Source: Ceratopteris richardii (Eukaryota; Streptophyta; Polypodiopsida; Polypodiales; Pteridaceae). Taken from it: DNA of 64,000 bases. The notes below the pieces were generated by a model, which was not told the origin of the DNA, made no database searches, and saw nothing but the letters and a program-made list of their open reading frames with translations. The DNA is taken from NCBI GenBank assembly GCA_020310875.1, contig CM035439.1, positions 136,108,753 through 136,172,752 of the forward strand. Reading direction: 5' to 3'. Both the position numbers and the translations under genes were made by a program. Of this stretch, positions 20,430-31,095 are shown piece by piece; the stretch's first letter is position 1, and each line of letters opens with the position of its first letter.

Positions 20430-23400
20430 CCATGGATTTTAGATAGTGGAGCTTCTCGCCATATGACTAGTAAAAAGGATTGGTATAGTTCCCTAGTGCC
20501 TCTGCGGGAATCCATCAATGTAGTGGTGGGAAATGACTCCAAGTGTCCAGCTGAAGGAATTGGAACCATCTCTTTTATCACTTCTCCAGGTGTTGAGAAA
20601 AAGTTATCCGATGTTCTCTATGTACCTACACTCAAAAGAAATTTGTTGTCAGTTTCTGCAATAACAGTTCGTGGCCTCGAAGTTCACTTCAATAAGAGTG
20701 GTGCGGAAATCATGGATTCATCAGGTAATGTTGTAGGTAAAGGCATACGACGGGATAACTTGTATGAGTTAAGTGCTTTAACTGCTACAGAAGATAAAGA
20801 TGTAAGTAGGTTATGGCACCAATGATTTGGGCATCTTGGATTTGCAGTTTTGAAGGAGATGCAACGAACAGGGATGGTTGCTTATTTGCCTGCATTTTCA
20901 GAGTTGCAGGAACCTTGTGAAGCTTGTATGATGGGCAAGCAACAACGAAAGGCGTTTCCAAGAGAGACCAGCAATCGATCTCAAGCTCCTCTAGAGTTGG
21001 TACATGCTGATCTCTGCGGTAAAATGTCTACACCTGCTTTAGGAGGATCTTTCTACTTCTTGCTGTTAGTCGACGATTATAGTAGAAAGATGTGGGTTTA
21101 TTTCATTCGAGAGAAGGCTGATGCTTTTGAAAAATTTAAAACGTGGCATAAGTATGTAGAAAATGAATCAGGAAGGAAACTGAAGAAATTTAGAACAGAT
21201 AGAGGAGGTGAATTCTTGTCAACAGAATTCAACAATTACTGTAAGGAGCATGGTGTGAAAAGGCAACTTACCACAGCTCATACACCCCAACAAAATGGCA
21301 TTGTTGAGCGCAAGAACAGGACAGTAGTTGAAATGGCTCGTTGTATGTTGAAGGCTCAAGACATGCCTGATTCATTCTGGGCAGAAGCAGTCAATACAGC
21401 AGTGTACATCCTCAATCAAAGCTACACAAAAGCACTGAAGGAGATGACTCCTCAAGAAGCATATTCTGGTAAAAAGCCTTCAGTTTTGCATTTCAGAATT
21501 TTTGGTTGTTTCTGTTATGCACATATTCCTAATTCAACAAGATCAAAGTTGGATTCAAAAAGCAAAAAGTGTGTCTTCCTAGGATATAGTGAAGAGTCTA
21601 AAGCATACAGGTTATGGGATCCTGAGGCAAGGAAGATTTTTGTCAGCCAAGATGTGGTGTTTGATGAACGACCACATTTAGTAGAAGATAAAGGTAAATC
21701 TACTATCTCATCAAACGGAGAAATATCTCACCTTGTGCCTATCAAAAGACAGGTTAAAGTTGAGGAGGAGGAAACATCTGATGGAGAAATTTCCTCAATA
21801 AAAAGCCAACCAGTTGTAGCTGCACAGCGTAAGCCACTATCGAAGTGGGCACAACAGCTCTTTGATGATCACAATCCACGTGTAGATGTACCAGAATCAT
21901 CATCGGATGGATTACGAAGATCAAAGAGAATAGAGGAGCAAAGAAGAGCCTCAGAACACATTGTTAACATGGCTCTAATGGCAGATATCATGGGTTCGAT
22001 AAAGGAACCTACCACCATTGAAGAAGCCATTGATGATCCAGGTTGGAGAGCGGCAATGCAATCTGAGTATGATAGTATACTCAAAAATGATACATGGGAT
22101 CTAGTCGACTTGCCGCCAAAGAAGAAGGTAATAGGTACTAAATGGATTTGGAAAGCTAAGTATAAAGCTGATGGAACATTAGAAAAGTATAAGGCACAAT
22201 TAGTTGCACAGGGTTTTTCACAGATTGAAGGATTTGATGTTCAAGAAACTTTTGCACCAACAGCACGCATGACAACTATTCGGACGGTACTTGCAGTAGC
22301 TGCACAAAAGTCCTGGCCTATTTTCCAGATGGATGTCAAATTTGCATTTTTGAATGGTCACCTCAAGGAGGAGGTATATGTATCTCAATCACCAGGTTTT
22401 GAGGTGCCCAATTCAGAAAATAAAGTTTGCAGGTTGAAGAAAGCTTTGTATGGACTTAAGCAAGCTCCACGGGCTTGGTACCAATGAATAGATCATTTTT
22501 TCAAAAATATGGGTTTTGAAAGAAGTACTTCTGATGCTAACTTGTATGTAACAAAAAGGGATAGCAAGCTAGTTGTTGTCATTGTATATGTAGATGATTT
22601 GATCATTACAGGAGATCATCAGGAACTCATCAATCAAACTTGGATCAGCTTGGGAACTGAGTTTGAAATGACAGACTTAGGTCTACTCCATTTTTGTCTG
22701 GGAATTGAAGTATGGCAAAGGAAGGATGGCATTTTCATCTCACAACAAAAATATTCCAAAGAAATTCTCAAGGCATTTGGAATGATGGACAGCAAACCAA
22801 CTAGCACACCTATGGAGGTAAATCATAAGCTATCTATGGATGATAACATGCCTGATGTAGATGCTAAGAAGTATAGGAAGCTCGTTGGAAGTCTTATTTT
22901 TTTGTGCAACACTAGACCAGACATTTGCTATGCTGTTGGAGTGTTAAGCAGGTTTTCCAACAAACCTAAGGAGAGTCACTGGAATGCTGGAATGCGAATT
23001 CTAAGGTACATTGCAGGAACCTTGGATTTTGGTATTTTGTATACCACAGGTGATACACTCCAAGGATATTGTGATTCAGATTGGGCTAGAGATTATGATT
23101 CTATAAAATCAGTTTCTGGATATTGTTTCTCACTTGGTTCATGAATATTTTCTTGGGTAAGTAGGAAGCAACCAACTCTCGCACTCTCCTCCACTGAAGC
23201 AGAGTACAAAGCAGCTTGTTTTGCTTCTTGTGAAGCAGTCTGGTTAAGGAGAATTCTTGCAGATCTAGGCTTTCCATCAAATATGCCAACTGTACTCAAG
23301 TGTGATAATCAAAGTTGTATGGCTATTGCAAAGAACCCAGTATTTCATGCTCGCACCAAGCACATAGAAGTACAGTACCATTACATTCATGAGCTAATTG

Positions 23401-23535
23401 AAGATGAAATTGTGGAGCTAGAATATTGCCCAACAGAGGCAAATTGTGCTGACATATTCACTAAAGCAGTTGGAAGAGAGCAGCTCAACAAGCATCTTCA
23501 ACAGATGGGCATAGGACCGAGACCTACTTGATTTA
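20430..23535 (+). pseudogene. Copia A pol region: PR, IN, RT, RNase H
   Basis: Order protease, integrase, RT, RNase H, diagnostic of Copia. The protease site ILDSGASRHMTS is at about 20,440. The integrase zinc finger ends [14 protein letters not shown] near 20,930; the catalytic core follows ([29 protein letters not shown]). RT has [15 protein letters not shown] near 22,450 and YVDDLIITGD near 22,595. RNase H has GYCDSDWA and the C-terminal FHARTKHIEVQYHYIHEL. The longest stretch, 20,850-22,487, spans integrase and much of RT. Broken fossil. Confidence 0.9.
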
Positions 23536-23550
23536 TCATCGGTAAACATT

Positions 23551-23559
23551 GAGGGGGGG
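23551..23559 (+). other. Copia A polypurine tract
   Basis: GAGGGGGGG immediately before the 3' LTR start at 23,560; the normal plus-strand primer site. Confidence 0.85.
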
Positions 23560-24265
23560 TGTTAGTATATGATCAATGTCTACCCCTCATGATTGTATGC
23601 ACATTTTGTAAGGCCCCCTTTATGAGGAGAAGCCAAGCGTGCATTACCCAATTGATGGGAATCCCAACTTGAATGTTGGATGAAGGTCATATTGGACCAT
23701 GTAAGGTATTATAAGGAAAGGGAGTTACCAGGGTCCCCAATTGTGGGGTCCGGGGCAACGGTGAGCAGCCCCGGCTGGGGGGTCCAAGGGGGCTAGCGGG
23801 CCCCTTGGCTGGGGGGTCCCAGGGGGCCTGCGGGCCCCCTGGTGGGGGTCCGGGGGCAGCGCCCCCGGCGCGATGGTAAAGGGAATATTCCCTATCAGAG
23901 TCAGAAATCATTTATATTTGTTAGGTCGGTTCAACCAGTCTAAGCCGTGTATGGCAATTACGCGGGCGATGGCCGCCCACTCTCTACCGCACATGTATAG
24001 CCGTCCATGGCAGGCCACCCATGATCCTATATATACATGACTTCTGCACTACCTAAGACATTGAGTTGAGCCAGCATACCTCTACCTTGTATCTCCCTAT
24101 CTAGAGTTGTCTAGATCACCATTTAAGCTCTACCTTGAGAGCGCACGGGTGGACAACGCCATCATCTTTGTACTTGCTGCTAGTAGAAAATTATTGAGAT
24201 TCTCCTATATCTGTTATCTTCTCTGCTATTGCTCCTGTGTTATATTGCGTAACTATTGTCTTACA
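23560..24265 (+). repeat. Copia A 3' LTR
   Basis: 706 bp, TGTTAGTATATG...GTCTTACA. It is longer than the 5' LTR because of a roughly 33-bp GC-rich expansion (near 23,800-23,840) and a 5-bp insertion near 24,030. Confidence 0.95.
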
Positions 24266-24270
24266 AGCTG

Positions 24271-26491
24271 ATGGGTGGATGCCTCACGGATGGCATTGGA
24301 GAGTGCACCAGGAAGAATTTCAACAGGCGTAGAACCGGTAATTGGCGGAGGAAGAGGGAGAAGGGCATTCGGCACCAAAATTATTCCGGTCTCGATCTGA
24401 TTTTCTTCCATAGCAGCTTTAGTAACAACCTTAGCAGTGCCAGTCACTTCCTTGATTGCATCTGCTTTGACAATGACTGCATCTGCTTGGACTGTGACAG
24501 CTTTTGCTTGGACCTCCACGGGTGGTGACAAAGAAGTTTGACAGCCCGTACCTCTAGTAATTTCGGCTATCTCCTTCACAGCCTCCATATCCGGTTGATG
24601 AGATTCCTCCCGCGACGAGACTTCAGCTACATCGTCCATGACAACATCTTGATCCAGCTGCTTGAGAGAAGAAGATATGCTAGTTGCAATTGTTTTCCCG
24701 ATCTTGTCTGTACTACGGCTGCTTGTGAATCCACCGGGGAAATATAAACCATATTTGTCATCAGATTTTGCCTTTCCTTTTTTCTTTTGTCATACTCTAC
24801 GGCTTCTTTACAAAATCTACGAATATGCCCAACCTCGCCACAAAAATGACAACGAGGGGGTGGGAGAGAGGTGCCTTCAACCGATGTACCTGCATGCCAT
24901 CGATTTTGATTGAAATTGTTACTTCACGGACCCCGATAATTCCTATATCCCTGCTGTTGATTGGTCCGCAATTGTGGCGGTACGTAATGGGTGGGTGGCT
25001 GGCCCTGCTCCTGTATTATGCTGCTCTACCCTACACCTTTGCATTGTATGCACAAGTTTCTGTTGAATGACCTGCCATGGTACAAATGGCACAATACATT
25101 TGGTTGAGAGCACATGTGGAACTAGTGTGACCGAGATTCTTACATTTAGTACAGTACACTTGTTTGAACGGATCCTCGGTGACGTTCTTACTTGCTTTCA
25201 ACCATTCTAGATCCTCCGTAAACCCTCCAAACTTGTGCTCCAACTGCAAGGCCATTGCAATGACAACGTCCAATGTCATTCCGCCCACACAACGAATGAT
25301 CATAATCTGTTTTAATTGTGGATTCAACTCGTTGATGAACCCTTGTGTTATAACATCGTCTGGCAGGTTAGCATGCACCGGTGGCAACTGCTGCAAATGA
25401 GTTCTAAACAGTGTCGCATACTCCTGGACACTCTGGTGTGGTTTTTGCCGATTGTTTTGTAAATAGTCAAAAATTTATGCAGGATTCTTCTTCAGGCAAA
25501 ACCTCTACAGGAACGCATCCTTCACATCGTCATAATTACCAAAATGATTAATATCATATTTGGTCAGCCATCTTGCTGCTTTCATTAACCAGGGTGGCCT
25601 GAAACACTATGGCCTTATACGTCACATCTGGTGGGTGGTTGAACACTGCATAACTGATTTCGAATGTGCGAACATGTGCATCGGGGTCATCCCCCGGAAA
25701 TCCTTTGAATATCGTATAGGTCACTCTGGTTGGGACCGATCGAAGTGGACCGACTGGCTGTGGCTGCTGTTGTTGTTGCTGCTGAAATTGCAGTTGCAGC
25801 TGTGGTGGTGTTTGTTGTTGTTGCTGTGAGCCACTCATGGTGTTATTGTTGGTAGTGTTGTTGTTACCTGAATTTTGAGGAGGTGTCTCATGATCTTTCG
25901 AGTCTGTATGGTCAGCCTGCTCACCTTCCGATCCAAAAATGTCATCGAACCGTTTGCTTAAATCCAAATCCAACAGCCTTTCCTCAGCTTTGGTGTCGAA
26001 ATTAGGTAGACTTGCACCGAAAAGTGGTGAACGCAGTAAGTGTCCACCAGGCAACACTGCAGTGTCACTGAAAAACTTCGAATTGCCACCGAGTGATACC
26101 GAACTTCCACCGGATCTCGCCAAAGTCTCCTCGACCAGGCTACACTATCACCGGAAACATTCTCACCAGATAATGTAAACCTGTCACCAATAGTGACCGA
26201 ATTCTGACCAGATAGCGTGGAACTGACTCCACACTGCCTCTCTATACAACCAGAAGTCACTGTACCTTCTCTAAAAAGTATCGGACTCACACCGAAATTC
26301 ACCGGAATCTCGTCATGTGCTACCGAACTAGCACCAAAATCACTACTGACTGGTTCCGATCCTTCTGCAACTGGGCTTAACTGTCCTGTACTTCTACCAC
26401 CAGGGGGTGTTCCTAATAAGTTTGGAACTGGCTAGGGATGTTGATCTCTGCGGTATTTGGGGTATGATTCACTGGATCGTGTTACCGGCAT
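24271..26491 (-). pseudogene. X1 gag region
   Basis: Starts at MPVTR (26,491), the same start as the X2 gag. It runs through a Gly/Ser- and Thr-rich N-terminal region, a Gln-rich tract (near 25,750-25,850), the capsid domain (GDDPDAHVRTFEISYAVFNH; then VITQGFINELNPQLKQIMII near 25,300), two knuckles near 25,150-25,060 (CTKCKNLGHTSSTC and CAICTMAGHSTETC) and a third near 24,850. After that comes a linker rich in Val, Ala and Pro (24,640-24,271). No enzyme motifs. Broken fossil. Copia A interrupts the continuation into the coiled-coil frame. Confidence 0.82.
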
Positions 26492-26543
26492 ATAGTAAAG
26501 AAATCTTCGTCAATCGTAATCTTTTATGCAAACACTACTCCAA

Positions 26544-26561
26544 TTCCCATAGACAACGCCA
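26544..26561 (-). other. X1 primer-binding site
   Basis: Minus strand TGGCGTTGTCTATGGGAA lies just inside the LTR start (26,563). It corresponds to the X2 PBS TGGCGCCGTCTGTGGGAA at 45,730-45,747. The gypsy-like form differs from the tRNA-iMet sites of the Copia elements; I cannot name the tRNA with confidence. Confidence 0.7.
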
Positions 26562-26562
26562 G

Positions 26563-26842
26563 TGTTAAAAGTGCTTCTGTTAAGCCACTTTTAATCTCAT
26601 TTCTGGGTTCTTGGGATGGACAGGGGTCTGATAGTGCAGAGGCCCTTTGTTTAATTTTCCCAATTTAACATTCAAATGAGCAATTAACTATCTTCCGATT
26701 CAATGATTATCACTACGCAGTACGTCTACGAAGCGGATTAATAACTACGAATTTGCACAGACTGTTAATGTTAAATGTAGTGTTACTGTGTTTAATGATT
26801 AACCATTGAGATCTTAAGAAACAAAACACAGTACTCAGACTT
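26563..26842 (-). repeat. X1 5' LTR, truncated
   Basis: Matches the first 280 bp (plus-strand order) of 17,206-17,674 and stops abruptly at 26,842, where sequence resembling the end of the family G LTR (29,373-29,420) takes over. Confidence 0.85.
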
Positions 26843-26952
26843 AAGGAGGTGGAGCTCCACGACGCGATAGTCATCCTTGTCTACGACAATGGAGATGAAG
26901 CCATGTCAACGAAAATGTGAAAGTGACAATTATGCTAGTGCATAGCATCGTG
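26843..26952 (+). repeat. Piece of family G LTR end
   Basis: AGGAGGTGGAGCTCCACGAC with a following ATCCTTGTCTA is the counterpart of 29,371-29,412, the last part of the family G LTR. It joins the truncated X1 LTR to inverted-repeat arm B. Confidence 0.6.
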
Positions 26953-28650
26953 TCAACAAAATTCAAGCTCAAGATGGGCAAGAAACAACCATTCAAATCA
27001 TCGTCAAGAGTGAGAAAGAAAAAAGAGATGATTTATGAGATGGAGCCACAATATTCATTGTTCGAAAGAGACAAAGAGCACAAAGAAATGATGAATGAGT
27101 TTCAACCCACCAAGAATCAAAGGCAAAGTCACACACACTCTGGCAGCGAGAACAAGGGTAAAACTCTATTCCTGTGAAAATATTATGTACATCATTTTGA
27201 CACTGGTTTGTGCGCATAACCCTCCCGCGATGACATTCCCCCATACCTATATAACACTTTGGGGCATTTGATTCTCAGTGAAGAGGACATAGGGGAAGGA
27301 AGAGTGAAGACAGAAATTGAGGAGAAGGCGAGATCTGACGTAGCATGAGGAATCCTTTGTTCCAATCCAAGATGTGCCCTCAAGGAATGTAGGTTGTTAC
27401 TTTTGCATTTTGTAAAAAGCGGCAGCAGAGGGGAGTCGCTATAGAAAGACCCATGTCCCTTGTTTTGTGGAGACATTTTGAAGTTCATATTCTTGCTCCT
27501 TCCTCCTCTTGAAGCTTCTATTGAGATTTCATAGTGTTGGGGGGTGAAGTAAGGTGCATTGCCTCTCAATTAAGTATTTGGGTTAATCTACATTCGTCTA
27601 TGCTTGCATGTCATGTAGCCTGCCGCGCCTGCTTACAAGCAATTTGGATTTGGAAGAGAGCTCACCCCTCCCTACGAGGATTTGGAAGAGAGCTCACCCC
27701 TCCCTACGAGTTTTTGTCATTCATGCCTACGAGCGTATCTATCTCTGTGGATTTGGAAGAGAGCTCACCCCTCCCTTCGTTCATCCTTCTTGATGACGCT
27801 CCGCGACTCATCTGGCATATATAAACAAAAGATGAGGGTAAAACGGAAAGTTGTAAAGCCGCCCTTGCTTGAGAATGTTATCGGGGACGATGATCAGAAG
27901 TCTGTCTTGTTGTTGTGTCGTGAGATTGGTAAAGCAGTTCGAGGGAGAGAGCTTTGGTCCGCACGAGAGATTTTCCATCCATCCATGTTTGGCGACGGAG
28001 AAGAGGGGTTGCTACCTTACAAAAGGCGCAGGCCTCGAAACTGCGAGCAACTCATCAGAGTGGCGCAGCGGAAGCGTGGTGGGCCCATAACCCACAGGTC
28101 CCAGGATCGAAACCTGGCTCTGATATAAGCATCACGCAGAGCGCGAGCTTCCAACGGCCCCCTCCCTTTTCCTTGCTCTCTGCTTTTGCAAAATTCTGTG
28201 TCCATATGTGCCCTTTCCGAATAATAACTCTCGAGATTTGGCTGACACACATCGATCTGCTATGCGTGTATGCGGCTTTTCTTCCATCTTCATTCTTCTT
28301 CACCACATATGCACAATCCATGCAATTCCTTCTTTAACCTGCACACTCTTATTATACCATGTGCTTGAAACGCATACACTTCTTCATGAAAAGCACCCAT
28401 TCAAAAATTCAGTCATTATTATGTTGGCCAGGTGAACAGTCCAACCATTGTGAGCTTCAAGTTGCACAAATGCTAAAGAGGCTAGTCAATAGCTCATCAA
28501 AATCGATCCCTTTTGCTTGAGCATAAACTTTAACTACAAGCCTAAACTTATAACTCTCAATAGTATCCATACACTTGGGTTTAAAGTCAATGACCCATTT
28601 AGTGCCAATGGCCTTCTTGCCAATGTTGGTGTGAGGAGCAAGCCCAAGAT
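26953..28650 (+). repeat. Inverted-repeat arm B (partner at 8,035-9,780)
   Basis: Reverse complement of arm A. It includes a Lys-rich open stretch at 26,970-27,174 (KMGKKQPFKSSSRVRKKKEM), kept open in arm A too, the tRNA-iMet, and a Copia RT scrap at 28,460-28,650. A block starting GGATTTGGAAGAGAGCTCAC occurs three times between about 27,648 and 27,775 but once in arm A. Near 28,590-28,610 it holds about 18 bp that arm A lacks. Confidence 0.85.
28054..28125 (+). tRNA. Initiator tRNA-Met (CAU), second copy
   Basis: Identical over all 72 nt to the gene at 8,778-8,849, with the same anticodon CAT and initiator features. Upstream GCGAGCAACTC supplies a CAA just before the gene; downstream the first T-run of four is about 40 nt away. 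The copy belongs to inverted-repeat arm B, so the two genes stem from one duplication rather than from independent loci. Confidence 0.93.
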
Positions 28651-28939
28651 GGAGACACAAAGAGCTATAAATCAGTCATGTGAGCCAGAGAAACAGGATA
28701 GCATTTTACAACATACTCTATCAGAGGCTATGGAATAGAATAAAAAGGCCGAAGCTAGAGAAGCATTTTCTTGAGAAAGAGATTGTTAGGAGTAGAAATT
28801 GGCATCGACAAAGAGGAAGCATGTGAACAAAGAAGGTGGGAGACCAAAGGGGGCTCCCATCAAATTTTCAACATCAACACTGATATGCAAGTCTTAAAAT
28901 CCACCATGAGAAACAACAATAATTCCAATCACTACACAC
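28651..28939. repeat. Part of repeat R, then unassigned sequence
   Basis: 28,655-28,770 matches the reverse complement of 7,350-7,465 (the ETQRAIN, EAMEW-KKAEAREAF stretch). The rest to 28,939 has no clear content. Confidence 0.5.
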
Positions 28940-29423
28940 TGTAACATAAAAACCCTAGTTTTGTAATGAAATGCTCCATTTTCTGCAGCATGAGGAGTCC
29001 TTGACCATGAGGAGCTTAGGTAGAATGTACTTATCAAATTTCATATTTTTTGGACATAGTTTGATACCGCAAAAGTAGCTTAAGACATAATTTTTTACTA
29101 TGCTAGTCATTAAATGTGAAACCGGTCAAATCACCTCAAAAATTATAAAAGAGCTAGAGTGCTCATTTTTGGCGTTATCTAGTTTGAGTTGAGAGCATTG
29201 TATAAGATCTTTTTTACTTGAGTAATGAATGCAACAATTTTTCCTCCCATTGCCTCTTCCACGTGTGTGTGCGTATGTCTATTGTATTAGCATGCTTCTC
29301 ACCATCACCTTCGTGCAGATCACTTGTTCACAAACTTCATATCATCCTTACATCTCTATGGCTTGACAATTTAGGAGGTGGATCTCCATGATGTGATATT
29401 CATCCTTGTCTAGAGCAACACCA
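28940..29423 (+). repeat. Family G LTR (484 bp)
   Basis: Aligns with the LTRs at 53,683-54,169 and 2,078-2,561: the CTCCATTTT...GAGGAGTCCTTGA block, AAAAGAGCTAGAG-GCTCATTTTTG, a GTGTGTGTGCGT tract and a terminal CACCA. A PBS-like site, TGGCATCGTTGTCGGGGA, follows at 29,428-29,445. This is the 5' end of a G element later split by Copia B. Confidence 0.8.
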
Positions 29424-30070
29424 AACTTGGCATCGTTGTCGGGGACATGCTCATGCACAAATGTTTGATGGTAAGAGTGTTAGGAGATAGACATTGGAAG
29501 GTAAGTAGTTAGAGTTTTTCCAAGTTTTTTCACTTCTTTTAGTGCTCTTTTACCACATAATAACTTCCCATACCACCAGTTTACATAGCTATGCATCACC
29601 ATCTTCATCGAAATTTCAGATTTTTCTCCATATCCACCTTCATTCTCCTCATTTCCCTCATTTGTTTGTGTGACTGGGAGAGGTTGAGCGAGTTTCGATT
29701 TTGCAAGTTTTTGAGTTGATGCATAGGATTCCACACCACCATAGAGCCCGACAAGCTCCATAGATGAGAATTTTGTGAACTTTTCATCATTTTGTCCATC
29801 ATCTTGGCCTATGGTGATAGGCTGCCAAAGTACACATCTTTAGTGCATGTCTATAGCAGTGACAAGGGCACCTCAACACCTCCTTGGAGCACTAGATTCA
29901 CCATTAGAATTGTAAGATTTGGAGATCATTGGGATAATGTGGCATCATCACAACAACTAGCACCATCGTGATGGCCAACCCCATCGCAATGCTCCCATGA
30001 CATCATGGTCATCCACACCATCATGATGGTTAGCCCCATCGTGATGCTCCCATGCCATCATGATCATCCA
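29424..30070 (+). mobile_element. Family G leader with CATCGCGATGG array
   Basis: PBS and leader of the plus-strand G element. From about 29,940 to 30,065 it carries repeats such as CACCATCGTGATGGCCAACC and CCATCATGATCATCCA, homologous to 4,490-4,760. It ends where the Copia B LTR begins. The matching gag resumes at 40,176, on the far side of Copia B. Confidence 0.78.
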
Positions 30071-31069
30071 TGCAAAGAGATCAAGCCTACATACTTGAAT
30101 GATTAGCATATATCTCATGTATTCTCATATGATCATTCGCTTGTAAAATCAATTACTTCTACCCATGTAAAAGTGCATATGTTAGATGCACTAATTCCAC
30201 AAAGAGATAGATGGAATCAAATCTCGAGTTACTTGATGCTAGAGTAAATCCTATACTTTAGGACTTACTTTTAGGTGAGCATTCAAATTTGAATTCAAAG
30301 ATTGGCTCCAACCTTCACTATAAAAGTAGATAAAAAAGACTCGCGTAAAAAAGCCCCACTAGGAGATCATTTGAGAGGGATACTTAAGTGATTAGTGTGC
30401 TCATCTCATAGCCACTTTACTACCCTCACATTGTGCAATTGAATATTGCCAATGACATTGTATTACTCTCTACTTCACTTCTCTACTATGGCTATCTCAG
30501 AACAGTGATCTTCTCAGAGCTTGTTCTCATTGCATGGTTAATCATTGGATGTGATTTAAAGTGCTATAGAACCACCATACTGACTACTTTGTAGCTATAA
30601 AGTTGCATGGTCATTCTTCTCTATCGTGAGATATCTTCACTTCATTCCTCTCTAGTCTGTAGCCTGAAGCACCCCGAACATTTCAGGCTAGTTCTATGAT
30701 TTGCTAAGCATCATTCTCATTGTGTAGTTCATCTTTTTTAGTGAAATAACTCATGATTGGTAGCTATCTAAGTTTAGATACTGTCAAAAGGAATTTGGCT
30801 AGTTGCTAGTAGGTTGAGATCACTGTTCAATCTATTGAACATGTGCATAGACTAAAATACCAAGCCTATGATCTTGGATCAACTTCCTACTTATCTGTTT
30901 TGATCCATTGATTAGTGGATCATGTTCCAAAGTACAGAAGTGATTATTTGTGATCATTACGAAGCTAAAGCGGCCTACCACACTCTCCACCACTTGTTCT
31001 TGGATAGTGTGAAGTAGGGTTTTGTAGCACCACTTCATCTTTGAATACTATCCACCATCTCCTCCAATA
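30071..31069 (+). repeat. Copia B 5' LTR
   Basis: About 1.0 kb; starts at TGCAAAGAGATCAAGCC and ends CCAATA before the PBS. It corresponds to 39,156-40,175; the first six bases of the right copy (TGTTGG) are not found here. Confidence 0.85.
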
Positions 31070-31095
31070 GTAGTATCAGAGCAACAACAAGCAAG

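Larger units (their letters stand above)
18700..24265 (+). mobile_element. Copia A, nested in X1, with 5-bp target duplication
   Basis: A full-length Ty1/copia element of 5,566 bp: 5' LTR 18,700-19,366, PBS 19,367, gag from 19,462, protease near 20,440, integrase about 20,815-21,700, RT about 22,020-22,700, RNase H about 23,060-23,420, polypurine tract 23,551-23,559 and 3' LTR 23,560-24,265. The target duplication AGCTG flanks it at 18,695-18,699 and 24,266-24,270. The LTRs differ by about 20 substitutions (roughly 3%), mostly transitions, plus two indels. Dated at common plant rates that is around one to several million years. The coding region is broken, about five breaks. Confidence 0.95.
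17206..26842 (-). mobile_element. X1: non-autonomous LTR element, gag plus coiled coil, no pol
   Basis: On the minus strand: 5' LTR (truncated, 26,563-26,842), PBS at 26,544-26,561, gag from 26,491, a Pro/Val/Ala-rich linker (about 24,640-24,271), a coiled-coil frame (about 18,694-18,040), about 350 bp of 3' region and a 3' LTR (17,206-17,674). Copia A sits inside it at 18,700-24,265. Without Copia A the element is about 4.07 kb. The roughly 3.3-kb interior contains no protease, RT, RNase H or integrase signature. The two LTRs differ by eye at about 8 of 280 comparable bases (near 3%). It is broken in several places. Gag-only LTR elements (TR-GAG) are known in plants; the coiled-coil part is unusual. 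Confidence 0.83.

Noticed and set aside
21869-22084. Minus-strand frame within Copia A
   Set aside because: Shadow of the sense pol frame.
25560-25829. Leu-rich plus-strand frame opposite X1 gag
   Set aside because: Antisense of the Gln-rich gag tract (CAG/CAA runs read backward as Leu codons).
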